Below the pieces are notes generated by a model. It saw only the letters and a program-made list of their open reading frames with translations, was not told the origin of the DNA and searched no databases. Below are positions 30,465-30,590 of a stretch of 30,590 nt of DNA, piece after piece. This DNA is from SZUA-430 sp031413635. Lineage in GTDB: Bacteria; Pseudomonadota; Alphaproteobacteria; Micropepsales; Micropepsaceae. The DNA lies in NCBI GenBank assembly GCA_031413635.1, contig JANOFM010000161.1:1-30590 (forward strand), read 5' to 3'. Position numbers and translations under genes: made by a program. Each line of letters opens with the position of its first letter. Within the stretch, counting starts at the first letter, position 1.

Positions 30465-30590
30465 TCACTTGGATAGATCGAACTCGACGCGGAAGAATCG
30501 GTTCGGGCGGCGCAATTCGTAAGCGAACAGTTTGCCAAGTACGACTTCGACCGCCCAAACGTTGGTCAGCGAACGCTCAAGTTTGTTGGC
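30465..30590 (-). CDS. C-terminal end of an unknown protein (partial)
   Basis: 41 residues and a TGA stop (30465-30467) are visible; the gene begins beyond the window. The end reads NKLERSLTNVWAVEVVLGKL, then FAYELRRPNRFFRVEFDLSK. This looks like real coding sequence, but too little is present to name a family. It precedes the GST gene on the same strand by 18 bases. Confidence 0.55.
   Translation of the reverse strand, partial: ANKLERSLTNVWAVEVVLGKLFAYELRRPNRFFRVEFDLSK

Overview
This window is GC-rich and densely coded, and it most resembles a chromosome segment of an alphaproteobacterium, probably Rhodospirillales or a neighbouring order. The grounds are recognisable gene orders: folB/uvrC/pgsA/moaD/moaE; ilvE beside a MarR - OmpR-type regulator - histidine kinase triad; and lgt - MidA-type methyltransferase - pgeF - lipoprotein - prs - rplY - pth - ychF. 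A phasin and a UbiK-type accessory factor fit the same group. I could not run searches, so the taxonomic call rests on family recognition and synteny from memory. No rRNA, tRNA, CRISPR array, transposase or integrase was seen.

Layout. 1-190 is the 3' end of folB. 191-2475 is a small accessory island between folB and uvrC. It holds a membrane-anchored hypothetical protein, a 5'-truncated minus-strand gene with an RNAFAH (HEPN-like) motif, a ComF-type phosphoribosyltransferase broken by two in-frame stops, and an intact gene fusing a SLOG-type nucleotide-binding domain to a HigA-like antidote domain. The two broken genes lie head to head and lose their 5' ends at the same point (about 958-971), which looks like a deletion scar. 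2587-5884 is DNA repair, phospholipid and molybdopterin genes (uvrC, pgsA, moaD, moaE). ilvE converges on moaE. 6908-9764 is a compact regulatory operon (MarR, response regulator, kinase, ABM-domain enzyme). 9876-12974 on the minus strand carries phasin, a TetR regulator, proC, ybjN and ubiK. The ybjN-ubiK gap is highly structured and contains a 29-codon reading frame.

13095-20492 is a long plus-strand housekeeping run: lipoprotein maturation (lgt), respiratory complex assembly (MidA type), peptidoglycan quality control (pgeF), a lipoprotein, PRPP synthesis (prs), ribosomal protein bL25, peptidyl-tRNA hydrolase and YchF. ATGA overlaps join the first four genes. 20575-26487 holds a DUF3667 membrane protein, aquaporin Z, a secreted TPR-like protein, a glutathione S-transferase and an ACE-like M2 metallopeptidase lipoprotein. 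26785-30590 is less conserved: a 74-residue protein overlapping an antisense membrane protein, an outer-membrane beta-barrel with a clear intrinsic terminator, an NTF2/SnoaL-like protein, a second glutathione S-transferase and the 3' end of an unknown gene.

The best candidate for something little described is the folB-uvrC island: a SLOG-antidote fusion next to a decayed phosphoribosyltransferase and a HEPN-like remnant, the kind of mix seen in nucleotide-signalling conflict systems. The structured RNA-like region upstream of ybjN is second.
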